NCBI RefSeq assembly: GCF_039535785.1 | Contig: NZ_BAAAXV010000001.1 | Location: 2,852,001-2,916,000 of the forward strand | Length of the DNA: 64,000 nt | Direction of reading: 5' to 3' | Source: Nonomuraea helvata | GTDB lineage: Bacteria; Actinomycetota; Actinomycetes; Streptosporangiales; Streptosporangiaceae | Part shown: piece by piece, positions 35,661 through 43,812 of the stretch | How positions within the stretch are numbered: the stretch's first letter is position 1 | Layout: each line of letters opens with the position of its first letter | Position numbers and translations under genes: made by a program | Notes under the pieces: generated by a model | What the model was told of the DNA's origin: nothing | Seen by the model: only the letters and a program-made list of their open reading frames with translations | Databases searched by the model: none

Positions 35661-35700
35661 GCGATGCCCCGATCCCTTCCTGGTGGGACCGGGGCATCGC
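35661..35700. terminator. Long hairpin between convergent genes
   Basis: GCGATGCCCC (35661-35670) with GGGGCATCGC (35691-35700), reinforced by CCC/GGG pairing inside, lies between the 50-residue protein gene and the convergent quinone oxidoreductase gene. The remaining 90 bases to 35790 hold no convincing gene. Confidence 0.7.
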
Positions 35701-35789
35701 GCTATGCAAGGGCCAGATCACGCAGGACGGCCATCGCGCCCTCGCGCCACACCCAGTCCAGTGACCAGGACCTTCGCCATGCGGCGAGA

Positions 35790-36770
35790 CTAACCGGCCG
35801 GTACGGTGATGACGGCTTTACCTCGCACCTGGCCGCGCAGCAGGAGACGGACGGCCTCAGGGGCCTCGCTCAGCGGGAAGGTCCTGTCGATGACGGGCGT
35901 GAACCGGCCGGCACCGGCGAGCTCCGCCAACTGCCGTAAGTCCGACTCCCGGGGGAACGCGAAGACCACGCGGAGCCGCCGGCGGGCGAAGGGCGCCAGC
36001 AGAGCGGTACGAAGCTGACGGTCCAGGCCCGACAGCCATCGCCCGCCGCCTTCGCCGCCGACGATGACCAGCGTTCCCCGAGGGGTCAGGGCGCGACGGA
36101 GACGGGACAGCGGGCGGTTGCCCGCCGTGTCGACGATGAGGTCGTAACGGCGTCGCCCGTCGGCGAAGTCCTCGCGCGTGTAGTCGACGACCTCCGCGGC
36201 GCCGATCGACCGTACGAGGTCCGCCTTCGCCGCGCTGCACACCCCGGTGACCTCCGCGCCGAACGCCTTGGCCAGCTGCACCGCGTACGTCCCCACTCCC
36301 CCGCCGGCCCCGATGACCAGGACCTGCTGTCCCGCCCGTACCCGTCCTTTGTCGCGCAGTGCCTGGAGGGCGGTGATGGCCGAGGTCGGGATGGCCGCCG
36401 CCGGCTCGAAGGCGAGGTTCTCCGGGATCGGCATGAGCCTGTCCTCGCGGGCGCACGCGTACTCGGCGAAAGCGCCGCCGCCACACGTGCCGAAGACGCG
36501 GTCGCCCGGCCGGAACCGGGTCACGTCCGCTCCCACCGACTCGACCGTGCCCGCGACGTCCGTGCCGAGCCCCCTGGTCTTGGGGGCGCGGAGTCCGATG
36601 GCGGGGCGCATCACGTACGGCACGCCTTCCATGAGATGCCAGACGCCCATGTCGAGGCCGGCCGCGTGCACGCGCACCAGGACGTCGCCCCGGCCGGGCT
36701 CCGGGCGCGCAGTGTCCACATATTTCAGGACGTCAGCGGGCCCATACGTGTCGCGAACGATCGCTTTCAT
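35790..36770 (-). CDS. Zinc-free MDR-family quinone oxidoreductase
   Basis: 326 residues of the medium-chain dehydrogenase/reductase fold. N-terminal catalytic domain: MKAIVRDTYGPADVLKY, GTDVAGTVESVGADVTRFRP. Nucleotide domain: VLVIGAGGGVGTYAVQLAKA. Zinc-ligand cysteines are absent, as in the quinone oxidoreductase (zeta-crystallin) branch that uses NADPH. Its start ATG overlaps the XRE regulator stop (ATGA), so the pair is coupled; it may be the regulator's output gene. Confidence 0.9.
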   Translation of the reverse strand: MKAIVRDTYGPADVLKYVDTARPEPGRGDVLVRVHAAGLDMGVWHLMEGVPYVMRPAIGLRAPKTRGLGTDVAGTVESVGADVTRFRPGDRVFGTCGGGAFAEYACAREDRLMPIPENLAFEPAAAIPTSAITALQALRDKGRVRAGQQVLVIGAGGGVGTYAVQLAKAFGAEVTGVCSAAKADLVRSIGAAEVVDYTREDFADGRRRYDLIVDTAGNRPLSRLRRALTPRGTLVIVGGEGGGRWLSGLDRQLRTALLAPFARRRLRVVFAFPRESDLRQLAELAGAGRFTPVIDRTFPLSEAPEAVRLLLRGQVRGKAVITVPAG

Positions 36771-36994
36771 GACGCTTCTCCGTCCGGATATTGGAACACG
36801 TCATCGAGCGGGGCCCCGAACACCCGCGCGATCTGGAACGCCATCTCGAGTGACGGCGAATAGCGGCCCTGCTCGATGGCGATGATGGTCTGGCGCGTCA
36901 CCCCCACCCTCTCCGCCAGCTCCGCCTGCGTCATCTCACCGTGCGCGAACCGCAGGGCCCGGATCGAGTTGGTGACCTTGGTGGGCTTCACCAT
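36767..36994 (-). CDS. Small XRE-type (Cro/CI) regulator
   Basis: 75 residues, essentially a single helix-turn-helix: MTQAELAERVGVTRQTIIAI then EQGRYSPSLEMAFQIARVFG. Such YozG-like minimal regulators often pair with a small membrane protein, as here. It overlaps the upstream membrane gene by seven bases and the downstream oxidoreductase by four. The AT-rich repeats at 37424-37466 are a likely binding site. Confidence 0.9.
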   Translation of the reverse strand: MVKPTKVTNSIRALRFAHGEMTQAELAERVGVTRQTIIAIEQGRYSPSLEMAFQIARVFGAPLDDVFQYPDGEAS

Positions 36995-37416
36995 GACGGC
37001 AGGCCCCGGCGGTAGGCGACGATCTTCAGCACGGATCCGAGGACGCTCGACAGGACGAACGCCAGGTAGATCGCGTTCGCGATCCAGAAGTGGTCCACCT
37101 CGGCCATCGCCATCCCCAGGGCCGCGACGCCGCCCAGCACGAGGCACCACTGGCCGGTGTACTCGCCGTACCGATGGATCTCTCTGTCGCGCTGGTCCTT
37201 CTTGCCGACGTCCCTGGGGGAGGCCATCGAGACCGCGATGTTCAGCACGATCGTCACCGCGATCGCGCCTCCGATGCTCCACAGCAGCGTGGCCGCGTAC
37301 GGCACGTCGGCGATGGGGATGCCCTGCGCCCTGCCCAGGATGATCACGACGTAGGCGCCGTAGGCGCAGGCCGAGACCACCGCCATGATCCACGCGCGTT
37401 TCTCTTCGGGTGCCAT
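36988..37416 (-). CDS. Four-helix membrane protein in the XRE operon
   Basis: 142 residues with about four hydrophobic segments (WIMAVVSACAYGAYVVIIL, YAATLLWSIGGAIAVTIVLN in part, CLVLGGVAALGMAMA and ANAIYLAFVLSSVLGSVLK). A charged cytoplasmic loop (PRDVGKKDQRDREIHRYGEY) sits mid-way. It resembles the DUF2178/DUF2975-type partners of small XRE regulators, without a firm family call. ATG 37416 is chosen by composition; TTG 37434 with GGAG nearby is an alternative. Confidence 0.75.
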   Translation of the reverse strand: MAPEEKRAWIMAVVSACAYGAYVVIILGRAQGIPIADVPYAATLLWSIGGAIAVTIVLNIAVSMASPRDVGKKDQRDREIHRYGEYTGQWCLVLGGVAALGMAMAEVDHFWIANAIYLAFVLSSVLGSVLKIVAYRRGLPSW

Positions 37417-37423
37417 GGCTCGA

Positions 37424-37466
37424 ATGTAAAACAACTCCGACTTGATGTCTAGAATTCTTTACATCA
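37424..37466. promoter_or_regulatory. Promoter and operator of the membrane protein/XRE/oxidoreductase operon
   Basis: ATGTAAA (37424-37430) and TTTACAT (37458-37464) form an inverted repeat. A second one, TGATGT (37443-37448) with ACATCA (37461-37466), overlaps it, with the AT-rich TCTAGAATTCT between. These lie just upstream of the first gene, as expected for autorepression by the XRE protein. Confidence 0.55.
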
Positions 37467-37512
37467 CACGGCCGAAGAAGGGCGGCCGGATGACCGGCCG
37501 CCCGACAGACTC

Positions 37513-38700
37513 CTACCGCTTGGGGACGGTGATGAGCAGGGCGTCGCCCTGGCCGCCGCCGCCGCACAGGCCCGCGGCGCCGAGCCCGCCGCCCCTCCGC
37601 TGCAGCTCGTACGCCAGAGTCAGCACGATCCGCGCGCCCGACGCCCCGATCGGGTGGCCCAGGGCTATGCCGCCCCCGTTGACGTTCACCTTGTCGAGGG
37701 GGACGTCCAGCTCCTTGACGGACTGCAGGACCACGCTGGCGAAGGCCTCGTTGATCTCCACCAGGTCCAGGTCGCCGGCCGTCACGCCCTGCTTGGCCAT
37801 CGCCTGCTTGATGGCGTTGGCCGGCTGGGACTGCAGGGAGGCGTCGGGGCCCGCGACGTTGCCGTGCCTGCCGATCTCGGCCAGCCACTCCAGGCCCAGC
37901 TCTTCCGCCTTGGACTTCGACATGACCACCACGGCGCACGCCCCGTCCGAGATCTGCGAGGCCGAGCCCGCCGTGATGGTGCCGTCCGCCGCGAAGGCCG
38001 GGCGGAGCCTGGCGAGGGTCTCCGGGGTCGTGTCGCCGCGTACGCCCTCGTCCTCGCGGACGATCAGCGGCTCGCCGCGGCGCTGCGGGATCTCCACGGG
38101 GACGATCTCGTCCTCGAAGACGCCGTTCTTGATGGCGGCGGCGGCCAGCTGGTGCGAGCGGGCCGACAGGGCGTCCTGCTCCTCGCGGCCGATGCCGAGC
38201 CGGGCGTTGTGGCGTTCCGTGGACTCCCCCATCGCGCACTGGTCGAACGCGCAGAACAGACCGTCGTGAGCCATCGAGTCCACGACGTCCGAGCCGCCGT
38301 ACTTGACGCCCTTGCGCAGGCCCGGCAGGAGGTGGGGGGCGTTGGTCATGGACTCCATGCCGCCGGCCACCACGATGTCGAACTCGCCCGCGCGGATGAG
38401 CTGGTCGGCCAGGGCGATGGCGTCGAGGCCCGACAGGCACACCTTGTTGACGGTGATGGAGGGGACGGTCATCGGGATGCCCGCCTTGACGGCGGCCTGG
38501 CGGGAGGGGATCTGGCCGGCGCCGGCCTGGAGGACCTGGCCCATGATGACGTACTCGACCGCTTCCGGCGCCACTCCGGCGCGCTCCAGGGCCGCCTTGA
38601 TGGCGATGCCCCCGAGCTCCACGGCCGGCAGCCCGGACAGGGATCCCAGCAGTTTGCCGATGGGAGTGCGAGCTCCGGCCACGATGACGGAACTGGACAT
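37513..38700 (-). CDS. Acetyl-CoA C-acetyltransferase (thiolase)
   Basis: 395 residues. Nucleophile Cys88 in [10 protein letters not shown], the catalytic His349 in GHPIGASG and Cys379 in LCGGGGQGD complete the thiolase triad; [13 protein letters not shown] and [12 protein letters not shown] are family landmarks. It probably makes or cleaves acetoacetyl-CoA. The gene is divergent from mce with 84 bases between starts, the arrangement next to scy/filP in Streptomyces (from memory). Confidence 0.93.
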   Translation of the reverse strand: MSSSVIVAGARTPIGKLLGSLSGLPAVELGGIAIKAALERAGVAPEAVEYVIMGQVLQAGAGQIPSRQAAVKAGIPMTVPSITVNKVCLSGLDAIALADQLIRAGEFDIVVAGGMESMTNAPHLLPGLRKGVKYGGSDVVDSMAHDGLFCAFDQCAMGESTERHNARLGIGREEQDALSARSHQLAAAAIKNGVFEDEIVPVEIPQRRGEPLIVREDEGVRGDTTPETLARLRPAFAADGTITAGSASQISDGACAVVVMSKSKAEELGLEWLAEIGRHGNVAGPDASLQSQPANAIKQAMAKQGVTAGDLDLVEINEAFASVVLQSVKELDVPLDKVNVNGGGIALGHPIGASGARIVLTLAYELQRRGGGLGAAGLCGGGGQGDALLITVPKR

Positions 38701-38784
38701 GACAACGGCCTCCTACGCTCACGTCGGGTTCTTTGACACCATACCCACGAGTAGGCGGACGTCGGCTATGGAGGTGGACCACAC

Positions 38785-39207
38785 ATGTTCATGCGGATCG
38801 ACCACATCGGGATCGCGTGCAGGAACCTCGAGGAGAAGATCGCGTTCTTCTCGGAGACGTTCGAGCTGACCGTCGTGGCCCGGGAGGTGAACGAGGAGCA
38901 GGGCGTCAAGGAGGCCATGCTGCACATCGCCGACGGCGAAGGCGGGGGCTCCTACATTCAGCTTCTGGAGCCTCTCTCAGACGACTCCCCCGTGGGAAAA
39001 TTCCTGGCCAAGCGGGGGGAGGGCGTCCACCACGTGGCATTCGGCGTGCCCGACGTCGAGGACGCCATGGCTAAGATCAACGAGAAGGGTGTGAGGCTGC
39101 TGGACGAGCGTCCCAGGCACGGGTCGATGGGCTCGCAGATCGCGTTCCTGCACCCCAAGGACGTGGGAGGAATGCTGACGGAGTTGGTCCAGGCGGCCGA
39201 GCACTAG
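38785..39207 (+). CDS. mce: Methylmalonyl-CoA epimerase
   Basis: Interconverts (R)- and (S)-methylmalonyl-CoA in propionate and odd-chain acid metabolism. The 140-residue glyoxalase-fold protein has RIDHIGIACRNLEEKIAFF, the VHHVAFGVPDVEDAM centre and the HPKDVGGMLTELV end. His7, a His in the 82-83 pair and the C-terminal Glu are the expected metal ligands. ATG 38785 has GGAGG eight bases upstream; ATG 38791 is an alternative. Confidence 0.93.
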   Translation: MFMRIDHIGIACRNLEEKIAFFSETFELTVVAREVNEEQGVKEAMLHIADGEGGGSYIQLLEPLSDDSPVGKFLAKRGEGVHHVAFGVPDVEDAMAKINEKGVRLLDERPRHGSMGSQIAFLHPKDVGGMLTELVQAAEH

Positions 39208-39400
39208 AAACGCCACAAAACACGCATATGTAACTAGTCACGCAGAAAGTTGGACGGGGCTTCGCAGGCGGCACCAGCGGAGTACGCTTGACCTTCCACC
39301 GGACATGGAGCCTGCCGCGAGGCACAGGCTCCTGGATCGGATGCCCCGAACCCCCCGTCCGGCCCGTGTAGCCGTCTCGACAACCCAGGATCGAGCCTCC

Positions 39401-40687
39401 ATGCAGTCCGACATCGACGCCCAGCTCAACAACTTCTTCGAGGACGCCCCAGCACGCGAGTTCGACGTGGTGCTCCGTGGTTACGACCGGCATCAGGTCC
39501 ACGACCATCTGAAGCAGCTTGACGGCGAGCTACGGCAGGCCCGCGAGCAGGTCACGAGCCTGCAGCGCGATCTGTCCGACTCCCAGCGCCAGCTGCAGGA
39601 GCAGGAGCGCCCGACCTACTCCGGCCTCGGCGCCCGCATCGAGCAGCTGCTCCGCCTGGCCGAGGAGCAGGCCACCGAGCTCGTGCAGGCCGCCAGGTCC
39701 GAGGCCAACGAGATCAAGGCCGCCGCCAAGGTCGAGGCCGCCGACCTGCGCGCCGCCGCCGAGGCGGAGGCCGCGGACAAGCGTGCCCAGGCCACCCGCG
39801 AGAGCGACGAGATGCGCACCGCGGCCGAGCGGGACGCCGATGAGATCCGCTCCACCGCGCGCCGCGAGGCCGACGAGCTGACCAACACCACCGAGCGCGA
39901 GGTCGCCAAGCTGCGGGCCACGGCCGACCACGAGGTGGCGGAGAAGCGGGCCGACGCCGAGCGCGAGATCGCCAAGCTCCGCACCACCACCGAGCGCGAG
40001 GTCGCCCAGCTGCGGGCCTCGACCAAGCGCGAGCGCGACGAGGTGCTCACCACCGCCAAGCGGCAGGCCGACGAGATGCGCGCGCAGGCCCAGCGGGTGC
40101 TGGAGGAGTCCGAGGCCAAGCGGGCGCAGGACGAGGCCGAGTTCGAGATCCAGCTCGCCTCCCGCCGCGAGGAGGCCGAGCGCCAGGAGGCCGAGCGCCA
40201 CGCCACGGCGCAGGCCGCCACGCAGAAGCTGGTCGCCGAGGCCGAGCAGCGGGCCGCCACCGCCGAGTCGCGGGCCACCAAGGCCACCCAGCAGGCCGAG
40301 CAGACCCGCCGCGAGGCCGACCTGCACGCCAAGCAGCTCGTCGCGAACGCCCGCAAGAGCGCGGAGACCATCGTCACCGAGGCCAAGTCGAGCGCCGAGA
40401 CGATCGTCACCGAGGCCAAGACCGAGGCCGAGCGCACCCGCACGGCGATGCAGCGCCAGGTCGACGAGCTCACCCGCCAGCGCGACAGCATCACCAGCCA
40501 CCTGGCCCAGCTGCGCCAGCTGCTCGGTGGCGCCGCCCTGCCGGGCATGGAGCCGGAGCCCGCGGTCACGGCCGCCCCGCCGAAGCCCGCGCTCGCCGCG
40601 CCCTCCGTCGTCGAGGCCCCGGTCGCGTCGCCCGCCCCCAAGGTGGAGACCAAGTCCGAGGACGACGCCGAATGGTGGCAGGAGTAG
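39401..40687 (+). CDS. Scy/FilP-like polar coiled-coil protein
   Basis: 428 residues. A short DivIVA-like N-terminal domain (FDVVLRGYDRHQVHDHLKQL) is followed by a nearly continuous coiled coil from about residue 45 to 385, rich in Ala, Glu, Arg and Lys with 11-residue spacing (EREVAKLRATADHEVAEKRA). A Pro/Ala tail ends EWWQE. The location after thiolase and mce matches Streptomyces scy/filP, the polarisome and cytoskeleton genes. Length fits FilP better than the giant Scy. It probably scaffolds hyphal-tip growth. ATG 39401. Confidence 0.85.
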   Translation: MQSDIDAQLNNFFEDAPAREFDVVLRGYDRHQVHDHLKQLDGELRQAREQVTSLQRDLSDSQRQLQEQERPTYSGLGARIEQLLRLAEEQATELVQAARSEANEIKAAAKVEAADLRAAAEAEAADKRAQATRESDEMRTAAERDADEIRSTARREADELTNTTEREVAKLRATADHEVAEKRADAEREIAKLRTTTEREVAQLRASTKRERDEVLTTAKRQADEMRAQAQRVLEESEAKRAQDEAEFEIQLASRREEAERQEAERHATAQAATQKLVAEAEQRAATAESRATKATQQAEQTRREADLHAKQLVANARKSAETIVTEAKSSAETIVTEAKTEAERTRTAMQRQVDELTRQRDSITSHLAQLRQLLGGAALPGMEPEPAVTAAPPKPALAAPSVVEAPVASPAPKVETKSEDDAEWWQE

Positions 40688-40735
40688 CGGCCCGGTCGAC
40701 CACAGGGCTGCACACGGGGGCTGAATAGCAGGCAG

Positions 40736-40776
40736 GAGAGAGCCTGGCGACCTGATGGTCGCTAGGCTCTCTCTTT
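40736..40776 (+). terminator. Intrinsic terminator after the Scy/FilP-like gene
   Basis: GAGAGAGCCT (40736-40745) pairs with AGGCTCTCTC (40764-40773), continued inwards by GCGACC/GGTCGC with a TGAT loop and a G-U step. A TTT follows. The stem is about 17 base pairs, the clearest intrinsic terminator here. Confidence 0.9.
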
Positions 40777-40806
40777 GCCATCAGCTTGCCTTCCCTGGGA
40801 GTCACC

Positions 40807-41937
40807 TTGTCCGCGGATACCGAGCCCACTGCCGCCGCGACGCGTCCGAAGACCGCGGAGAACCGGGCTCAGGAGAGCGACGACGCCGCGCAACCGTACG
40901 GACTGCCCGGGAAGCCGCTCGCCCGGGGCCCCTTCCTGTTCGGGCTGGTCGGCGGGCTCGGGGTGCTGACGGCGATCGCGATCGCCCAGATGGTCGTCCA
41001 GTCCCTGAGCACGATCATCCTGGTCGTGGTGGCGATGTTCCTCGCCGTCGGCCTGAACCCCGCCGTCGAGGCCCTCCAGAGGCGCGGCCTGGCCAGGCGG
41101 GGCGCGATCTCGATCGTGTTCGCCGGGGTCATCGTGGCGTTCGCGCTGTTCGGCCTGGCCGTGGTGCCGCCGGTGAGCCAGCAGCTGTCGGAGTTCGTGG
41201 CGGCGGTGCCCGGCTACGTCGCCGAGCTCGGCAAGAATCCCACGTTGCACCAGCTCGACGCGGACTACCAGATCCTGGCGCAGCTCAAGACGTTCGTGAC
41301 GACCACGCTGGGGCCCTCGCTCGCCACCGGGATCATGGGCGCGGGGCTCGTGGTGCTGAACGGCGTGTACACCACGGTGACGCTGCTGGTGCTCATGCTC
41401 TACTTCCTCGGCTCACTGAACACGATCAAGGGCTACCTGCTCAAGCTCGTACCGGCCTCCCGCAGGGAGCGGACGCGGGCGATCAGCGAGCAGATCCTCA
41501 CCGGCATCGGCGGGTACGTCGCCGGCAACGTGCTGATCTCGGTCATCGCGGGCGTCCTGGCCTGGGTCTTCCTGTCCGTCGCAGGCGTCCAGTACGCACT
41601 CGCGCTCGCCCTGGTCGTGGCGTTGACGGACCTGATCCCGCTGGTGGGCGCCACGCTCGGCGCGGTGCTCGTCACCGGCGTCGCGTTCCTGCAGTCGGTG
41701 CCCGCCGGCATCGCCTGTGCGATCTTCTTCCTGGTCTACCAGCAGGTCGAGAACTACTTCATCTACCCGAGGGTGATGAAGCGCTCGGTGGACGTGACGC
41801 CGGCCGTGACCGTGATCGCCGCGCTGTTCGGCGGCGCACTGCTGGGCATCGTCGGCGCGCTGCTGGCCATCCCGGTGGCCGCGGCGATCTCGCTGATCAT
41901 CCGGGAGATCGTGGTGCCGCGCCAGGAGCGCGCCTGA
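40807..41937 (+). CDS. AI-2E family transporter
   Basis: 376 residues with about eight hydrophobic segments. Central and C-terminal parts carry the family hallmarks: LVPASRRERTRAISEQILT, the ALALVVALTDLIPLVGATLG segment and YFIYPRVMKRSVDVTPAVTV. Members are efflux or signal-export carriers; no substrate can be named. TTG 40807 is chosen because GGGAG lies six bases upstream; an earlier TTG (40786) has no ribosome site. Confidence 0.88.
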   Translation: MSADTEPTAAATRPKTAENRAQESDDAAQPYGLPGKPLARGPFLFGLVGGLGVLTAIAIAQMVVQSLSTIILVVVAMFLAVGLNPAVEALQRRGLARRGAISIVFAGVIVAFALFGLAVVPPVSQQLSEFVAAVPGYVAELGKNPTLHQLDADYQILAQLKTFVTTTLGPSLATGIMGAGLVVLNGVYTTVTLLVLMLYFLGSLNTIKGYLLKLVPASRRERTRAISEQILTGIGGYVAGNVLISVIAGVLAWVFLSVAGVQYALALALVVALTDLIPLVGATLGAVLVTGVAFLQSVPAGIACAIFFLVYQQVENYFIYPRVMKRSVDVTPAVTVIAALFGGALLGIVGALLAIPVAAAISLIIREIVVPRQERA

Positions 41938-41961
41938 CGCCCCTCGATGCAAGGGGCGTCA
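41935..41961. terminator. Hairpin after the AI-2E family gene
   Basis: TGACGCCCCT (41935-41944) with AGGGGCGTCA (41952-41961), overlapping the stop codon, between convergent genes. A seven-base loop separates the arms. Confidence 0.8.
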
Positions 41962-42049
41962 TCGTGCACCAGCCGTGCCCGAAGAAGCCGCCCCGCTCCG
42001 GCTGAGGCGCGCACGAACGCGCCCGCCGAGAAGAGGACCGGGCAGGTGG

Positions 42050-42871
42050 TCAGGAGCGGGAGCCGCCGAGGTCGGTGTCGATGAACTCGGCCACCGCCGC
42101 GTTGAACGCCTCGGGCTGCTCGACGGCGCTCAGATGGCCGGCCTTCGGGATGATCTCCAGCCGCCCGTCGGGCACGGCCCGCACCATCGCCTCGGCCTCG
42201 GCGGGCGGCGCCAGCTCGTCCTCCTCCCCCACGACAGCGAGCAGCGGCACCTTCAGCGTGCCCAGCGTGTCGAAGGAGTCGGGCCGGGCGGCCATGGCCC
42301 GCTGCGCCCAGGCGACGGCGCCCGGCGGCGCGGACTGCACCAGCCCCTTGACCCGCCCGAACACCATGGCCCGCCGCTCCTTGGTCGTCGGCCCGATGAG
42401 CCCGGGAAGCACCTCGCTGACCAGCACCTCGCTGCCGTCGGCGAGCACGGCCTGGGCGATGCGTTCCCTGTTGTCCCTCGCCGCGGGCGGGTCGGCGCCG
42501 GCCTTGGTGTCGGCCAGGATCACGCCGAGCACCCGGTCGGCGTGGCGGCGGCAGAACGCCATGGTCACGTAGCCGCCCATGGACAGCCCGCCGACCACCG
42601 CCCTGTCGATGCCCTCGTCGTCGAGCAGCCTGGCGACGTCGTCGGCCATCAGGTCGACGGACGGTTCGTCGTCGCCCAGCCGTGAACCGCCGAAGCCGCG
42701 CAAGTCCGGTGTGATGACCCGGCATGCCTTGGCCAGCCCTTCCCGCTGGGCCAGCCACATGGCCGACGACAGCGGGAACGCGTGAAGCAGCACAACCGGG
42801 AGCCCGGTCCCGGACGATCTCGTGTAGAGCTGCACGGACCACACGGTAACCCGGTTCACGGCGGCAAGCAC
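42050..42871 (-). CDS. Alpha/beta hydrolase
   Basis: 273 residues. The nucleophile elbow GLSMGGY holds the serine, VVLLHAFPLSSAMW forms the oxyanion region with the HAF/HG-like loop, and HLSAVEQPEAF supplies the late histidine. AGADPPAARDNRERI lies in the cap region. This is a general hydrolase; the substrate is unknown. GTG 42871 is one of four in-frame GTG starts (also 42859, 42844, 42835), none with a clear ribosome site. Confidence 0.85.
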   Translation of the reverse strand: MLAAVNRVTVWSVQLYTRSSGTGLPVVLLHAFPLSSAMWLAQREGLAKACRVITPDLRGFGGSRLGDDEPSVDLMADDVARLLDDEGIDRAVVGGLSMGGYVTMAFCRRHADRVLGVILADTKAGADPPAARDNRERIAQAVLADGSEVLVSEVLPGLIGPTTKERRAMVFGRVKGLVQSAPPGAVAWAQRAMAARPDSFDTLGTLKVPLLAVVGEEDELAPPAEAEAMVRAVPDGRLEIIPKAGHLSAVEQPEAFNAAVAEFIDTDLGGSRS

Positions 42872-42946
42872 TCAATGTCGCATGCCGATATCACCCATAA
42901 CTATCACCCATAACGCTGACCGCTTCCGTAAAACAGCCATAACGAC

Positions 42947-43705
42947 CTATATGGCCGTTGCGCCGCCGTCCACGAACAGCACCTGACCCGTCATGTACGC
43001 CGAAGCCGAGCTGGCCAGGAACACCGCCGGCTGAGCCATCTCCTCCACCGTCCCCCAGCGCCGCATGGGCACACTGGCGACCGTGGCGGCCCCGGCGCTC
43101 TCGTCCTCCCAGAGGTTGCGGTTGAGGTCGGTGGCCGTCCACCCGGGGCACAGGGCGTTGACCCGCACCCCCGACTGGGCCCACTCCACGGCCAGCGTCT
43201 TCGTCAACGCCACCAGCCCGGCCTTGGCGGCGGCGTAGGGCGCCAGGAAGGGCGCGCCGAGCGCCGCCACGGAGGCCACGTTGATGACCGTGCCCTCGCC
43301 CCGCGCCAGCAGGTGGGGGGCGACCGTGTGGCAGACGACCATGGCCGAGTCGAGGTTGAGACGCATGAGCTTGTCCCACCCCGACAGCCGCAGGTCCTTG
43401 AACTCGACGAGGAAGTTGGAGCCGCCCGCGTTGTTGACCACGATGTCGAGGTGCCCGAGCCCGTCGATCGCCACGGCCACGGCCGCGGTGGCGGCGTCGC
43501 GGTCGGTGAGGTCGGCCGGGATGACGACCGCGCGCCTGCCCCGCGCCTCGACCTCCTTGCCCACTTCGGCCAGGGCCTCGGCCGACCGGGACACGAGAGC
43601 CACGTCGGCCCCCGCCTCGGCGTACGCGAGCGCGATGGCCCGCCCGATCCCCTTCGACGCCCCGGTGACCAGAGCCTGCTTCCCGCTGAGATCGAACGCG
43701 CCCAC
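42947..43705 (-). CDS. SDR family oxidoreductase
   Basis: 252 residues. Classical short-chain dehydrogenase: TGASKGIGRA cofactor loop, NNAG motif, Ser145, Tyr157 and Lys161 (YAAAK). PGWTATDLN and the C-terminal YMTGQVLFVDGG are typical of the 3-oxoacyl-ACP reductase/glucose dehydrogenase group. NADP-type cofactor choice is not certain. ATG 43705 closely follows the RHS terminator. Confidence 0.92.
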   Translation of the reverse strand: MGAFDLSGKQALVTGASKGIGRAIALAYAEAGADVALVSRSAEALAEVGKEVEARGRRAVVIPADLTDRDAATAAVAVAIDGLGHLDIVVNNAGGSNFLVEFKDLRLSGWDKLMRLNLDSAMVVCHTVAPHLLARGEGTVINVASVAALGAPFLAPYAAAKAGLVALTKTLAVEWAQSGVRVNALCPGWTATDLNRNLWEDESAGAATVASVPMRRWGTVEEMAQPAVFLASSASAYMTGQVLFVDGGATAI

Positions 43706-43762
43706 ATTGCCTCCTCAAGTCATGACCGAACAAGATTCTAGGGACATGGCACCCAAGAACGC

Positions 43763-43797
43763 CACCGGCGCGGAACCGTGAGGGTCCCGCGCCGGTG
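43763..43797 (-). terminator. Terminator of the LamG-RHS operon
   Basis: CACCGGCGCGG (43763-43773) pairs perfectly with CCGCGCCGGTG (43787-43797), an 11-base-pair stem with a 13-base loop, beginning 16 bases after the RHS stop on the minus strand. No gene fits between it and the SDR gene. Confidence 0.75.
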
Positions 43798-43812
43798 TCC
43801 GATCAGTAGGGG

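Noticed and set aside
35701..35789. Possible gene remnant on the minus strand (short frame starting MAKVLVTG)
   Set aside because: Only about 20 codons with no ribosome site or match; treated as spacer.
38733..38757. TTGACA upstream of mce as a promoter -35
   Set aside because: The following hexamers are not at a suitable distance; no convincing -10 was found.
43731..43790. 19-codon plus-strand frame in the RHS/SDR gap, considered as an immunity gene
   Set aside because: Too short, on the opposite strand, and it overlaps the terminator hairpin.
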